Assembly (NCBI RefSeq): GCF_013170805.1
Contig: NZ_CP051293.1
Coordinates: forward strand, 620,001 to 684,000
Reading direction: 5' to 3'
Length of the DNA: 64,000 bases
Source of the DNA: Mesorhizobium sp. NZP2077
GTDB taxonomy: Bacteria > Pseudomonadota > Alphaproteobacteria > Rhizobiales > Rhizobiaceae
Positions 39,980 through 48,643 of the stretch are shown piece after piece. A model generated the notes under the pieces. That model worked only from the letters and a program-made list of their open reading frames with translations. It did not search any database and was not told where the DNA came from. The number at the start of each line of letters is the position of its first letter. The first letter of the stretch is position 1. The position numbers were made by a program, and so were the translations under genes.

Positions 39980-41566
39980 ATGCGTGATTTCCAGTTTCCC
40001 GGCCGCTCGCCGGTTCGTGCGACAGAAGCGCTTGCCGCGACCTCGCATCCGCTTGCGACGCTTGCCGCGATAGAGATGCTGCGCGCCGGCGGCAATGCCA
40101 TGGACGCCGCCGTCTGCGCCGCCGCTGTGCAAGGCGTGGTCGAGCCGCAATCGACCGGCATCGGTGGCGATTGTTTTGTCCTCTACTCCCCCGGAGGACA
40201 GGGCAAGGTGCTGGCTTTCAACGGTTCGGGCCGCGCGCCCGCGGGCGCCACCGTCGACTGGTATCTGGACAAGGGTTTTAGCGAGCTTCCCAAACAGGGC
40301 GCGCATGCGGTGACGGTGCCTGGCGCCGTCGATGCCTGGAGCCGGCTCCTGGAAGATCATGGCCGCAAGAGCCTGGCCGAGGTGCTGGCGCCGGCCATCC
40401 ACTATGCCGAGAACGGCTATGTCGTGCATGACCGCGTCGCCTTCGACTGGGCCGAGCCGGAAACCGACCTGTCGGCCGACGAGCATGCCGCACGCATCTT
40501 CCTGCCGGGCGGCATGGCGCCGAAGGCTGGCGACGTACACCGCCAGCCGGAACTCGCCGCCACTCTGCGGGTGATCGCCAAACAGGGCCGCGCGGGCTTC
40601 TACGAAGGCGCGGTCGCCGACGACATAGTGCGCCGGCTCAATGAATTGGGCGGACTGCATTCGCATGAGGATTTCGCCGCGACGAAGGGCGACTATGTGG
40701 CGCCGGTCAGCACCGCCTATGGCGGCTACGACATCCACCAGATGCCGCCGAACAATCAGGGGCTGACGGCGCTGCTTATGCTGAACGTGCTGTCTGGCTT
40801 CAAGCTCGGCGGGTTGGACCCCAATGGCGCCGAGCGCCTGCATCTGGAGATCGAGGCCGGGCGGCTGGCCTACCAGGACCGCGACCGCTACGTCGGCGAC
40901 CAGGACCGGGTTCATGTGCCGACAAAACAGATCCTTTCCGGCGCCTATGCCGACCGGCTGCGCGCCGAGATCCATCGCGACCGCGCCATGACGCACCTGC
41001 CGCGCCTGGACCTGCCGGACAGCGACACGGTCTACATCTCGATCGTCGACCGCGACCGCAACGCCGTCTCCTTCATCAACTCGACCTACTATTCCTTCGG
41101 CAGCGGTGTCGTCGGCCCCAAGACCGGTGTCGTGCTGCAAAACCGTGGCTCGAGCTTCCGCCTCGACCCGGCGCACCCCAACGCGATCGGGCCCGGCAGA
41201 CGGCCAATGCATACGATCATGCCCGGCATGGCAACCAGGAACGGCCGCGTGGTCATGCCGTTCGGCGTGATGGGTGGTGGTTACCAGCCTTTCGGCCATG
41301 TCCATCTGCTGACCAACATGATCGATTTCGGCATGGACCCGCAGCAGGCGCTGGATGCGCCACGGGTGTTTTACAATGATGATATGGTGGAGGCCGAGCG
41401 CGGCGTTCCCGCCGAGGCGCTCGAAGGCTTGCGCCGTCGTGGCCATCGCATTGTCGAGCCGCATCATCCACTCGGTGGCGGGCAGGCGGTGCTGATCGAC
41501 TGGGAGAAAGGCACGCTGACCGGCGCCTCCGATCCGCGCAAGGATGGTTTGGCGCTGGGATATTGA
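39980..41566 (+). CDS. gamma-glutamyltransferase family protein
   Basis: A 528-residue Ntn-hydrolase of the gamma-glutamyltranspeptidase family. It starts R-A-T-E-A-L-A-A-T-S-H-P-L-A-T. Middle marks are G-G-N-A-M-D-A-A-V, S-T-G-I-G-G-D-C-F, and the processing site D-T-V-Y-I-S-I-V-D-R-D, where T is the likely nucleophile after autocleavage. The end is G-G-G-Y-Q-P-F-G-H-V. There is no signal peptide, unlike E. coli Ggt. It may release glutamate from gamma-glutamyl compounds brought in by the upstream ABC permeases, or act as a related acylase. ATG 39980 follows AAGACAG. Confidence 0.87.
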   Translation: MRDFQFPGRSPVRATEALAATSHPLATLAAIEMLRAGGNAMDAAVCAAAVQGVVEPQSTGIGGDCFVLYSPGGQGKVLAFNGSGRAPAGATVDWYLDKGFSELPKQGAHAVTVPGAVDAWSRLLEDHGRKSLAEVLAPAIHYAENGYVVHDRVAFDWAEPETDLSADEHAARIFLPGGMAPKAGDVHRQPELAATLRVIAKQGRAGFYEGAVADDIVRRLNELGGLHSHEDFAATKGDYVAPVSTAYGGYDIHQMPPNNQGLTALLMLNVLSGFKLGGLDPNGAERLHLEIEAGRLAYQDRDRYVGDQDRVHVPTKQILSGAYADRLRAEIHRDRAMTHLPRLDLPDSDTVYISIVDRDRNAVSFINSTYYSFGSGVVGPKTGVVLQNRGSSFRLDPAHPNAIGPGRRPMHTIMPGMATRNGRVVMPFGVMGGGYQPFGHVHLLTNMIDFGMDPQQALDAPRVFYNDDMVEAERGVPAEALEGLRRRGHRIVEPHHPLGGGQAVLIDWEKGTLTGASDPRKDGLALGY

Positions 41567-41657
41567 GGTGACCGCGAGAACCGGTTTCCGGACGTCGGCG
41601 CTGCCCTTCGTCTTCTGGGCTTTCTAGAAGCAGTCGTTTGAAACATATTCGGTGACC

Positions 41658-43178
41658 ATGAGCACGAATTCAAAAGACCTCTCCCACCGTCTCGCCGCCG
41701 GCGCCGATGACGCACCGGCGATCCTGGCACCCGACAGGACCACCCTCACCCATGGCGGACTGCGCCGCCTGATCGCGGCCACGGCTGAGCGGCTGCATGC
41801 GCTCGGCATCGGCCGGGGCGACCGGGTGGCGATCGTGCTGCCGAACGGGCCGGAGATGGCCACCGCTTTTGTTGCCATGGCCGCCGCCGCCTCGACGGCG
41901 CCGCTCAACCCCGCCTATCGCGCCGATGAACTCGATTTCTACCTCACCGACATCGGTGCCAAGGCGATCCTTATCACGGAGAATGAGACCGGACCGGCGG
42001 TGGCGGTGGCCGAACGCCTCGGCATTGGCGTGCTGCGGCTGGTCGTTTCGCCCGGCACCCCCGCCGGCAGCTTCACCATCGAGGGCGCGGCGGTCGGTCC
42101 GCAAGCGGCGCCCGATATGGCGCGGGATAGCGACATCGCGCTTCTGCTGCACACATCGGGCACGACGTCGCGACCAAAACTGGTGCCGCTCAGCCATGCC
42201 AACATCGCCGCTTCATCAGCCCATATTGGCGCAACCGTCGGCCTGACCGCCGATGACCGCTGCCTCAACATCATGCCGCTGTTCCACATTCACGGCCTGA
42301 TTGCGGCGGTGCTGTCGTCGCTGGCGTCGGGCGGCAGCATCTACTGCACGCCGGGCTTCAACGCGCTGCGTTTCTTCCAGTGGCTGAGCGACGCGAAGCC
42401 AAGCTGGTACACGGCGGTGCCGACCATGCACCAGGCGATCCTGCCCCGTGCGGCCCGCAATGCGGAGGTTCTGGAGTCCGCGCGCCTGCGCTTCATCCGC
42501 TCCTCCTCGGCGTCGCTGCCGGCGCAAGTGATGGGCGAGTTGGAAGCAACCTTCGGCTGCCCGGTGATCGAATCCTACGGGATGACCGAGGCCGCCCACC
42601 AGATGGCCTCAAACCGGCTGCCGCCGGGCCTGCGCAAGCCGGGCAGCGTCGGCGCCGGCGCCGGCCCGGAGGTGGCCGTCATGGCGCCCGACGGACAGCT
42701 GCTCAAAGCCGGCGAGACCGGCGAGATCGTCATTCGCGGGCCCAATGTCACGGCTGGCTATGAGAAGAACCCCGATGCCAATGCCACCGCCTTCGCGCAT
42801 GGCTGGTTCCACACCGGCGACCAGGGCGTGCTCGACGAGGACGGCTATCTCCGCGTCACCGGCCGGCTCAAGGAGATCATCAACCGCGGTGGCGAAAAGA
42901 TCTCGCCGCTCGAGGTCGACGACGTGCTGATGGATCATCCGGCGGTGGCGCAGGTCGTCACCTTCGCCATGCCGCATGAAAAGCTTGGCGAGGAGGTGGC
43001 GGCGGCCGTGGTGCTGCGCGAAGGCATGAGCGCCAATGAGAACGACATCCGCACCTACGCCGCGACCCGGCTCGCCGACTTCAAGGTGCCGCGCAAGGTG
43101 CTGATCCTCGAAGAAATCCCCAAGGGTGCGACGGGCAAGCTGCAGCGCATCGGGCTTGCCGCCAAACTCGGGCTTTGA
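41658..43178 (+). CDS. acyl-CoA synthetase (AMP-forming; oxalyl-CoA synthetase-like)
   Basis: A 506-residue adenylate-forming ligase. The P-loop-like motif is L-L-L-H-T-S-G-T-T-S-R-P-K near residues 160-172. E-S-Y-G-M-T-E-A-A-H, the hinge-region aspartate H-T-G-D-Q-G, and the C-terminal K-G-A-T-G-K-L-Q-R lysine follow. The size and the G-F-N-A-L-R-F-F-Q-W-L segment recall the oxalate-CoA ligase (AAE3-like) group, but the substrate is a guess. It follows the gamma-glutamyltransferase by 91 bp and is followed after 2 bp by a ketopantoate-reductase-like gene. Confidence 0.88.
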   Translation: MSTNSKDLSHRLAAGADDAPAILAPDRTTLTHGGLRRLIAATAERLHALGIGRGDRVAIVLPNGPEMATAFVAMAAAASTAPLNPAYRADELDFYLTDIGAKAILITENETGPAVAVAERLGIGVLRLVVSPGTPAGSFTIEGAAVGPQAAPDMARDSDIALLLHTSGTTSRPKLVPLSHANIAASSAHIGATVGLTADDRCLNIMPLFHIHGLIAAVLSSLASGGSIYCTPGFNALRFFQWLSDAKPSWYTAVPTMHQAILPRAARNAEVLESARLRFIRSSSASLPAQVMGELEATFGCPVIESYGMTEAAHQMASNRLPPGLRKPGSVGAGAGPEVAVMAPDGQLLKAGETGEIVIRGPNVTAGYEKNPDANATAFAHGWFHTGDQGVLDEDGYLRVTGRLKEIINRGGEKISPLEVDDVLMDHPAVAQVVTFAMPHEKLGEEVAAAVVLREGMSANENDIRTYAATRLADFKVPRKVLILEEIPKGATGKLQRIGLAAKLGL

Positions 43179-43180
43179 CG

Positions 43181-44161
43181 ATGAAGATCACCATTTTCGG
43201 CGCCGGCGCGATCGGCGGCTATCTCGCCGCCAAGCTGGCGATCGCCGGCCGCACCGAGCTGTCGATCGTCGCCCGCGGCGCTCATCTCGAAGCGATCCAG
43301 GCAAACGGCCTGCGCCTGATCGAGGATGACGAAGAATCGGTGGCGCCGGTCCGCGCCGCAGCCAAGGCCGAGGAACTCGGCGTGCAGGATTACGTGGTTC
43401 TGGCGCTGAAAGCCCATTCGCTGACCCCGGCGCTGGACCAGATCGCACCGCTGCTCGGGAACCACACATCCGTCGTCACCATGCAGAACGGCGTGCCGTG
43501 GTGGTATTTCCATGGCGTTGGCGGGCCGCTCGAGGGCACCAGACTGAACGCGGTCGATCCCGGCGGCGCGATCTGGCAACGGATCGGGCCGCAGCGCGTC
43601 ATCGGCTCGGTCGTCTATCCCGCCGTCGAAGTCGACGCGCCCGGCCTCATCCGCCATGTCGAAGGCAAGCGCTTTTCGCTCGGCGAACCCTCGGGCGCGC
43701 GCAGCGAACGCGTGACGCGCCTGGCCGAGGAAATGGTCAAGGCCGGCCTGCAGGCGCCGGTGCGCGACGACATACGCAGCGAGATCTGGGTGAAGCTGTG
43801 GGGCAACCTCTCCTTCAACCCGATCTCGGCGCTGACCGGCTCCACGCTGGCCGCGATCGTCGCCGACGAAGGCACCCGCCAGCTTGCCCGCGCCATGATG
43901 CTGGAAGCGCAAGCGATCGGCGAAAGCCTTGGCGTGCGCTTTCCGATCGGGGTCGATCGCCGCATCAAGGGCGCCGGCGATGTCGGCGAACACAAGACCT
44001 CGATGCTGCAGGACCTGGAGCGCGGCCGGCCGATGGAGATCAACGCGCTGGTGAGCGCGGTGCAAGAACTTGGCCGGCTAACGGACAAGCCGACGCCGAC
44101 GATCGACGCCGTGCTGGCGCTTGTGCGGCGCCTGGCGGTGGAACGCGGGTGTTACGGGTGA
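43181..44161 (+). CDS. ketopantoate reductase-like protein (PanE/ApbA family), second copy
   Basis: A 326-residue NADPH-dependent reductase-like protein. The Rossmann motif G-A-G-A-I-G-G-Y-L-A lies at residues 7-16, followed by M-Q-N-G-V-P-W-W near residue 97 and the C-terminal K-L-W-G-N-L-S-F-N-P-I and K-T-S-M-L-Q-D-L-E-R-G-R. ATG 43181 begins 2 bp after the ligase stop, so the two are one operon. In this context it is more likely to work on a 2-oxo acid of the catabolic route than on pantoate. Confidence 0.87.
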   Translation: MKITIFGAGAIGGYLAAKLAIAGRTELSIVARGAHLEAIQANGLRLIEDDEESVAPVRAAAKAEELGVQDYVVLALKAHSLTPALDQIAPLLGNHTSVVTMQNGVPWWYFHGVGGPLEGTRLNAVDPGGAIWQRIGPQRVIGSVVYPAVEVDAPGLIRHVEGKRFSLGEPSGARSERVTRLAEEMVKAGLQAPVRDDIRSEIWVKLWGNLSFNPISALTGSTLAAIVADEGTRQLARAMMLEAQAIGESLGVRFPIGVDRRIKGAGDVGEHKTSMLQDLERGRPMEINALVSAVQELGRLTDKPTPTIDAVLALVRRLAVERGCYG

Positions 44162-44201
44162 TGGGGACGCGTCGGCGCCGCTGGCCTGCACGCGGCCGTT
44201 G

Positions 44202-46196
44202 CTAAGCGGCGGCGCCGGTTTGGGATTTGAGCGGCAAGCCCGCTGCTGGATCAAGGAAGGTAGAGAGAGAGTTGTCGAAGCGGCCTGGCTCGAAGGCCAG
44301 CGCATCATGCATGGGAAGTGCTGCCGAGAAGAGAAAGCCCTGCGCGACCATGCAATCGAGCGACCGCAGGATCAGGCGATCAGCGTCGGTTTCGACCCCC
44401 TCGGCGACCACCTCCATTCCCAGCGTTCGCCCGAGATCGATGACTGCCTTGACCAGGGCCTGATCTTCCACGGATTTGGCGAGATCGCGAACGAAGTCCT
44501 TGTCGATCTTGATCTTGCGGATTCGGCTGTCCTTCAGCGAAACCAGCGTCGAAAAGCCGGTGCCGAAATCATCCAGCACAATCGATAGGCCCGCATCCGC
44601 CAGGCGTTCCAGCTTTTCGTCAACCCTGTCGCGATCCACGGGCGCTTCTTCCGTGATCTCTATCTCGAGCATCGCCACAGGGACATTCTTCGTCTTGAGG
44701 GTGTCGAGGATCATTTCATCGACATTGCCCGCCTCGAGTTCGCGCGGCGAGAGATTCATCGCCACCCGAACATGCTGACGCCCGTTTCTCACCAGCTCTT
44801 CGATCATGGCGCAGCAGTTTAGAAACACCGTTTCCGTCAACAGGGAAAGCAACCCGGTTTCACGCGCCGCGGTGACGATTTCGGGCGGGGAAATGGGGCC
44901 ATGAACCGGGTGGCGCCACCGCAGCAGCGCCTCGAAGCCGACCACGGCATTCGTGTCCAGTCGCACCATGGGCTGGAACCATGAGCAGAGAGTGCCTGTT
45001 TCGATGGCCCCGCGCAGATCGCGCTCGATGCAGTGCTTGCGTTCGAGTCCGCGATCGAGCCCGGCATCGAAGAGACGGTATTCATTCCTGCCGCTGCGCT
45101 TGGCCGCATAGAGTGCGAAGTCCGCCCGCAGCAACATCTCCGTCAATTGCGGTCTCTCCGATACGTAGATGCCTATCGAAGCGCCAACACGCACCGAATT
45201 CAACGCCGGATCCGGATTTGCGATGGCGGCGATGATCGACGATGCAAGTTCGCCGGTCGACTGCACGGACTTGCCGGCGGGAAAGAGCAGCACGAACTCG
45301 TCGCCGCCGATGCGCGAAATGGTTGCCCCTGGCGGCGCATGGTTTTCTATTCTGCGCGCAACCCTGACCAGCAGCTCGTCGCCGATATTATGACCATAGG
45401 TGTCGTTGACGGATTTGAAGCCGTCCAGGTCGATCAGCATGGCCACGAACGGACCGTCGGCAAGTCCGAGCTGGCGGATAGCCTGCTCGAGCCCGTACCT
45501 GTTGAGCAAATTGGTCAGCGGATCCCGCCTGGAGTTTCGCTCCATCTCGGTGGCGAACGCCTTCGCCTCGTATTTAAGGCGGCTCGCCTCGCGGAAGCGG
45601 GCTTGTCCAAGAAGCGCGCTTCTGACCATGCCAGCGAGAAAAAGCAGGACTGTGAAAGCCAGAATATAGTTCTCGACTCCGCCTTTTGCCGAAAGGCAGC
45701 CGATGGTGATCAAAAGCGGCAGCGTCATGAAGCTGATCGAGGACGGGGCGTATGATGTTCCGTAGGTGACGGAACCGGCCGACGCGCCGGCGAGAACGAT
45801 CAGATAGATCGGCGCCTGGGGCGTGGTGTAGCCATCGGTCAGCACTGCCAGAAAAGACCAGGCGATACCCGACGCCAGAGCCAGAATCCCATAAGAAGAG
45901 AGCCCTGCACCGACCGGTTTCAGCCGGTTGTCGATCTTATCCGATTGGGAGAGAGCAAGGGCAATGCGTGCGCCATTTATCGTGCTGACCGCCGCAAACC
46001 ACAGAACCGCCGCAAGCCCGCCGCCCGAAAGCATCTGCACGGCCAGGATCAGGGCCGAGAGGACCGTGCCGACAGGCATCGAAATGAAGATCCCGGTCCG
46101 CAGATCAGCCAACTGATCCCGGAGAATCCCGGCGTCCACGGATTCACCCTGCCCTTGAGGGGCGGACCCTGGAACAGGCTGCTTGGAATGCCTCAT
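44202..46196 (-). CDS. GGDEF-EAL cyclic di-GMP protein with an integral membrane sensor
   Basis: A 664-residue inner-membrane protein. About six hydrophobic helices (residues 36-205) precede a GGDEF domain and an EAL domain. G-G-D-E-F lies at residues 297-301, so cyclase activity is possible. There is no R-x-x-D inhibitory site five residues upstream. In the EAL domain, E-A-L-L-R at residue 422 and the metal and catalytic positions (N-L-S-P, E-I-T-E, D-D-F-G-T-G, K-I-D-K-D-F, E-G-V-E-T) are present, so phosphodiesterase activity is also likely. No operon partner. Confidence 0.93.
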   Translation of the reverse strand: MRHSKQPVPGSAPQGQGESVDAGILRDQLADLRTGIFISMPVGTVLSALILAVQMLSGGGLAAVLWFAAVSTINGARIALALSQSDKIDNRLKPVGAGLSSYGILALASGIAWSFLAVLTDGYTTPQAPIYLIVLAGASAGSVTYGTSYAPSSISFMTLPLLITIGCLSAKGGVENYILAFTVLLFLAGMVRSALLGQARFREASRLKYEAKAFATEMERNSRRDPLTNLLNRYGLEQAIRQLGLADGPFVAMLIDLDGFKSVNDTYGHNIGDELLVRVARRIENHAPPGATISRIGGDEFVLLFPAGKSVQSTGELASSIIAAIANPDPALNSVRVGASIGIYVSERPQLTEMLLRADFALYAAKRSGRNEYRLFDAGLDRGLERKHCIERDLRGAIETGTLCSWFQPMVRLDTNAVVGFEALLRWRHPVHGPISPPEIVTAARETGLLSLLTETVFLNCCAMIEELVRNGRQHVRVAMNLSPRELEAGNVDEMILDTLKTKNVPVAMLEIEITEEAPVDRDRVDEKLERLADAGLSIVLDDFGTGFSTLVSLKDSRIRKIKIDKDFVRDLAKSVEDQALVKAVIDLGRTLGMEVVAEGVETDADRLILRSLDCMVAQGFLFSAALPMHDALAFEPGRFDNSLSTFLDPAAGLPLKSQTGAAA

Positions 46197-46293
46197 ATGC
46201 CAAGTGGCTAGGCTAGCGCGGTGAAAATCGCGTTAAGGATTCACCAGCCCGCGGCGCAATCGCTCGATTCCTGGAGCAGCCCTTTGTCTGGAC

Positions 46294-46361
46294 ACAATTC
46301 CCAAGGGAAAGCGCCTAGCGCTTTTCCCGGGAAAACCGCGTCCCACTTCCCTTGGAATTGC
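46294..46361. repeat. 68-bp palindromic intergenic repeat, copy 2
   Basis: Matches copy 1 (20941-21008) at 59 of 68 positions: ACAATTCCCAAGGGAAAGCG, then a variable CGC-centred part, TTCCCGGGAA, and the end GGAATTGC. It lies in the 293-bp gap between the GGDEF-EAL gene and the next membrane-protein gene, both on the minus strand. Confidence 0.75.
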
Positions 46362-46489
46362 TCCAGCCAGTCACGCCGCGTTCTTGTACCGCCCGCCAGA
46401 AGCGGGCGAACCACATGCCCACGAAGGCACCCAGGGGCGCTTGCGGGCACCGTTATGCTGGAGGCGCCGACGATCGAGCGCGGGTGGGT

Positions 46490-47329
46490 TCAGTTGGTGC
46501 TGGCTTTAGCGGTAAACCCGCACTGCTTCTGTTCCATATCGATCTGCTTGGTGATGCGGATGGCATTCTGTGCGTAGGCCTCCGTCACGGAGCCGCTATT
46601 CACGGTCTTGTCCTTCAGCGGACTCACGCCTGCGCAGAGGTGGAAAACATGCGGCTCGGAGGACTTCTTGGCTCCGTTTTCGGGCGCGATCCAGTAAACG
46701 ACATCCTGACCGGCCGGGTGGCTCGCGTCCTGCGTCGCCGCTGTCACCGCGGCGCTGTCCGTGGCGATCGCCTGCGCCTGGGCGGCGACGTCGGGCGAAC
46801 AGGCCGTGGTCGGTTGCCCCGTCTTGATCTGTGTCGCGCACGCGTTCATGTCCTGGGTGTACTGCTCGACAGACGGAGGCTTGAGACTGACCCCTGTTAT
46901 CGCGGCGACCACGGCCAGTACAGCACCGAGGCCGCCGGCAACCTTCTTGGTCTGCGGATCCATGTTTTTGTCGGAGAGGATGAGGAAGACCAGCGGCACG
47001 AAGGCGATCAGCGTGATGATCGCGCCGAGCTGGTTTTGGAAGAAGAAACTGGCCGTGTCGGATGCGCGGGCCGGGTCGTGCCTGTTGGCCGCCTTCCACA
47101 GCAAGTTGCCGGCGATCGCGAAAATCGCGATGCCGACCAGAAGGCCGATGATCAAGGGCAGGTGTGCCTGGTCGAATTTGCCCTGGCGAAGCAGGATAAT
47201 TCCGTAGATCTCGCCGCCGATGGCGACGATCCACGAGAGTGCGGCAAAAAGGCGAAGGCGCGCGGCGGAGGACTTCTGGCCCTGCGTCGCTTGCCAATCC
47301 TTGGTAACGTCCGGCTTGTTGTCAGTCAT
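46490..47329 (-). CDS. hypothetical multi-pass membrane protein
   Basis: A 279-residue protein of no family I recognise. Hydrophobic segments lie near residues 28-47 (L-F-A-A-L-S-W-I-V-A-I-G-G-E-I-Y), 58-76, 103-122 and 132-148. A C-terminal soluble part of about 130 residues with three cysteines (A-C-A-T, A-C-S-P, Q-C-G-F) follows, so it is probably outside the cytoplasm. The N-terminal 20 residues are polar. It stands alone on the minus strand beside the glycan cluster. Confidence 0.75.
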   Translation of the reverse strand: MTDNKPDVTKDWQATQGQKSSAARLRLFAALSWIVAIGGEIYGIILLRQGKFDQAHLPLIIGLLVGIAIFAIAGNLLWKAANRHDPARASDTASFFFQNQLGAIITLIAFVPLVFLILSDKNMDPQTKKVAGGLGAVLAVVAAITGVSLKPPSVEQYTQDMNACATQIKTGQPTTACSPDVAAQAQAIATDSAAVTAATQDASHPAGQDVVYWIAPENGAKKSSEPHVFHLCAGVSPLKDKTVNSGSVTEAYAQNAIRITKQIDMEQKQCGFTAKASTN

Positions 47330-47767
47330 TGACCATATCCCCCGATATCGACACTTCCGCGGGCGGCGTCAGACCATAAGGCCAACCCGCCCTGCGCAGC
47401 GTCATTCAACGAACGTCACCTGCCTAAGCGACGCGGCGAAAATGTGAGCACCACAGCAGCCCTCATCCCCACCCATATTGCGCATCCGTCGGCCCGTCCA
47501 TACCCACGGAGGCCAATGCCTGTGCGGCGATGGCTCCGTTCTTCACCTCAGGCTCGAACTTGACGCTGCCTTGCCTCACTTGGCTCGCTTCCCTGGCGGT
47601 CCGCTCATCGCGCGCAGACCGGCGGCGCGCGGCGGGGTCGGCGCGCCCATTACCCCCTATCTTAGTCGGAGTATTGACTCGACCACCGGAGTGGCAGCGC
47701 TTAGATTGCGCATGGGTCGCTAGCCTTCCACGGGGAAGCCAACTGAGATATCAGCAATGGCTTGGCA
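47330..47767. other. 438-bp intergenic region upstream of the glycan cluster
   Basis: No supported gene. TTGACT at 47674-47679 could be the -35 of the glycan operon, and a short CCACCGGAGTGG palindrome follows at once, but no good -10 is spaced to match. Several short frames here lack ribosome sites and look random. Confidence 0.35.
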
Positions 47768-48643
47768 ATGAATAGGTCGATAACCGCTATTACCGTGACG
47801 CATAACAGCGCGCATACCGTGCGTGGCGCGCTTGCTCGCCTGCCTCCAGGGCTGGAGATCATATGCGTCGACAATGCAAGTACAGACGATCTTTCTACTG
47901 CCCTGTCGGGCTTTTCCGTTCATCGTGTTGATAATGCATTAAATCTCGGCTTTGGGCACGCCTGCAACATCGGCGCGGCCGCGGCATCGGGGGAGTATTT
48001 GCTGTTCATCAACCCCGACGTGCGTCTTGGAACGGACGCCGTGGATGCGCTTATGCAGGCGGCTGAGCGCTACCCGAATTGCGGTGTCTTCGTGCCGCGC
48101 ACAAACACGGTGGATGGGCGACTGTGGTTTCGCGAGCAGAGCGAAATCGATCGCCTTTCCGGCGTGTCGCTGCCCACGCGTATCAGGCAGGTGTGGGGGG
48201 ATTGTTGCGTCCGCTTCGTCAATGGCGGCGTGTTCATGATCAAACGGACGCTCTTCCTGGAAACGGGCGGGTTTGATGAGGATATCTTTCTGTATTTCGA
48301 AGATGACGACCTCTCGTACCGTCTGCTGCAGCGTGACGAGCCCATGATCCTTGTCAGTGGCGCGCATGCTGTCCACGACGTTGGCACTTCGGTTGCGCAG
48401 TCGACCCGGTCACGGATCTTCCGGTATCGGTCGAAGATGCGCTCGGAAATCCACTTGCGCAAAAAGTACGGCATCGCCTATAGCCCATTCGTGGACATAC
48501 TCCGTTATTCCACGAAAATAGGCTTCTATTGCCTGACGCTTAATCGAAACAGACTGATCAATTCCCTGGGCCGACTGATAGGTATATTTGACAGCATCCT
48601 TGACCGATCGCGCGCGAATCGGAACAGCGGCTATGTCGCCTGA
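47768..48643 (+). CDS. family 2 glycosyltransferase (rhamnosyl-type)
   Basis: A 291-residue cytoplasmic GT2 enzyme of GT-A fold. It starts I-T-A-I-T-V-T-H-N-S-A. The nucleotide-sugar region is V-D-N-A-S-T-D-D near residue 36, the DxD-like position is N-P-D-V-R-L-G near residue 84, and the acidic catalytic motif is F-L-Y-F-E-D-D-D-L-S-Y-R. The pattern resembles dTDP-rhamnosyl transferases. ATG 47768 is used; its 3' end overlaps the next gene by 11 bp, so the cluster is translated together. Confidence 0.9.
   Translation: MNRSITAITVTHNSAHTVRGALARLPPGLEIICVDNASTDDLSTALSGFSVHRVDNALNLGFGHACNIGAAAASGEYLLFINPDVRLGTDAVDALMQAAERYPNCGVFVPRTNTVDGRLWFREQSEIDRLSGVSLPTRIRQVWGDCCVRFVNGGVFMIKRTLFLETGGFDEDIFLYFEDDDLSYRLLQRDEPMILVSGAHAVHDVGTSVAQSTRSRIFRYRSKMRSEIHLRKKYGIAYSPFVDILRYSTKIGFYCLTLNRNRLINSLGRLIGIFDSILDRSRANRNSGYVA

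Noticed and set aside
39791..41467. A 558-codon minus-strand frame opposite the gamma-glutamyltransferase
   Set aside because: Shadow of a well-supported gene; histidine- and arginine-rich with no domain.
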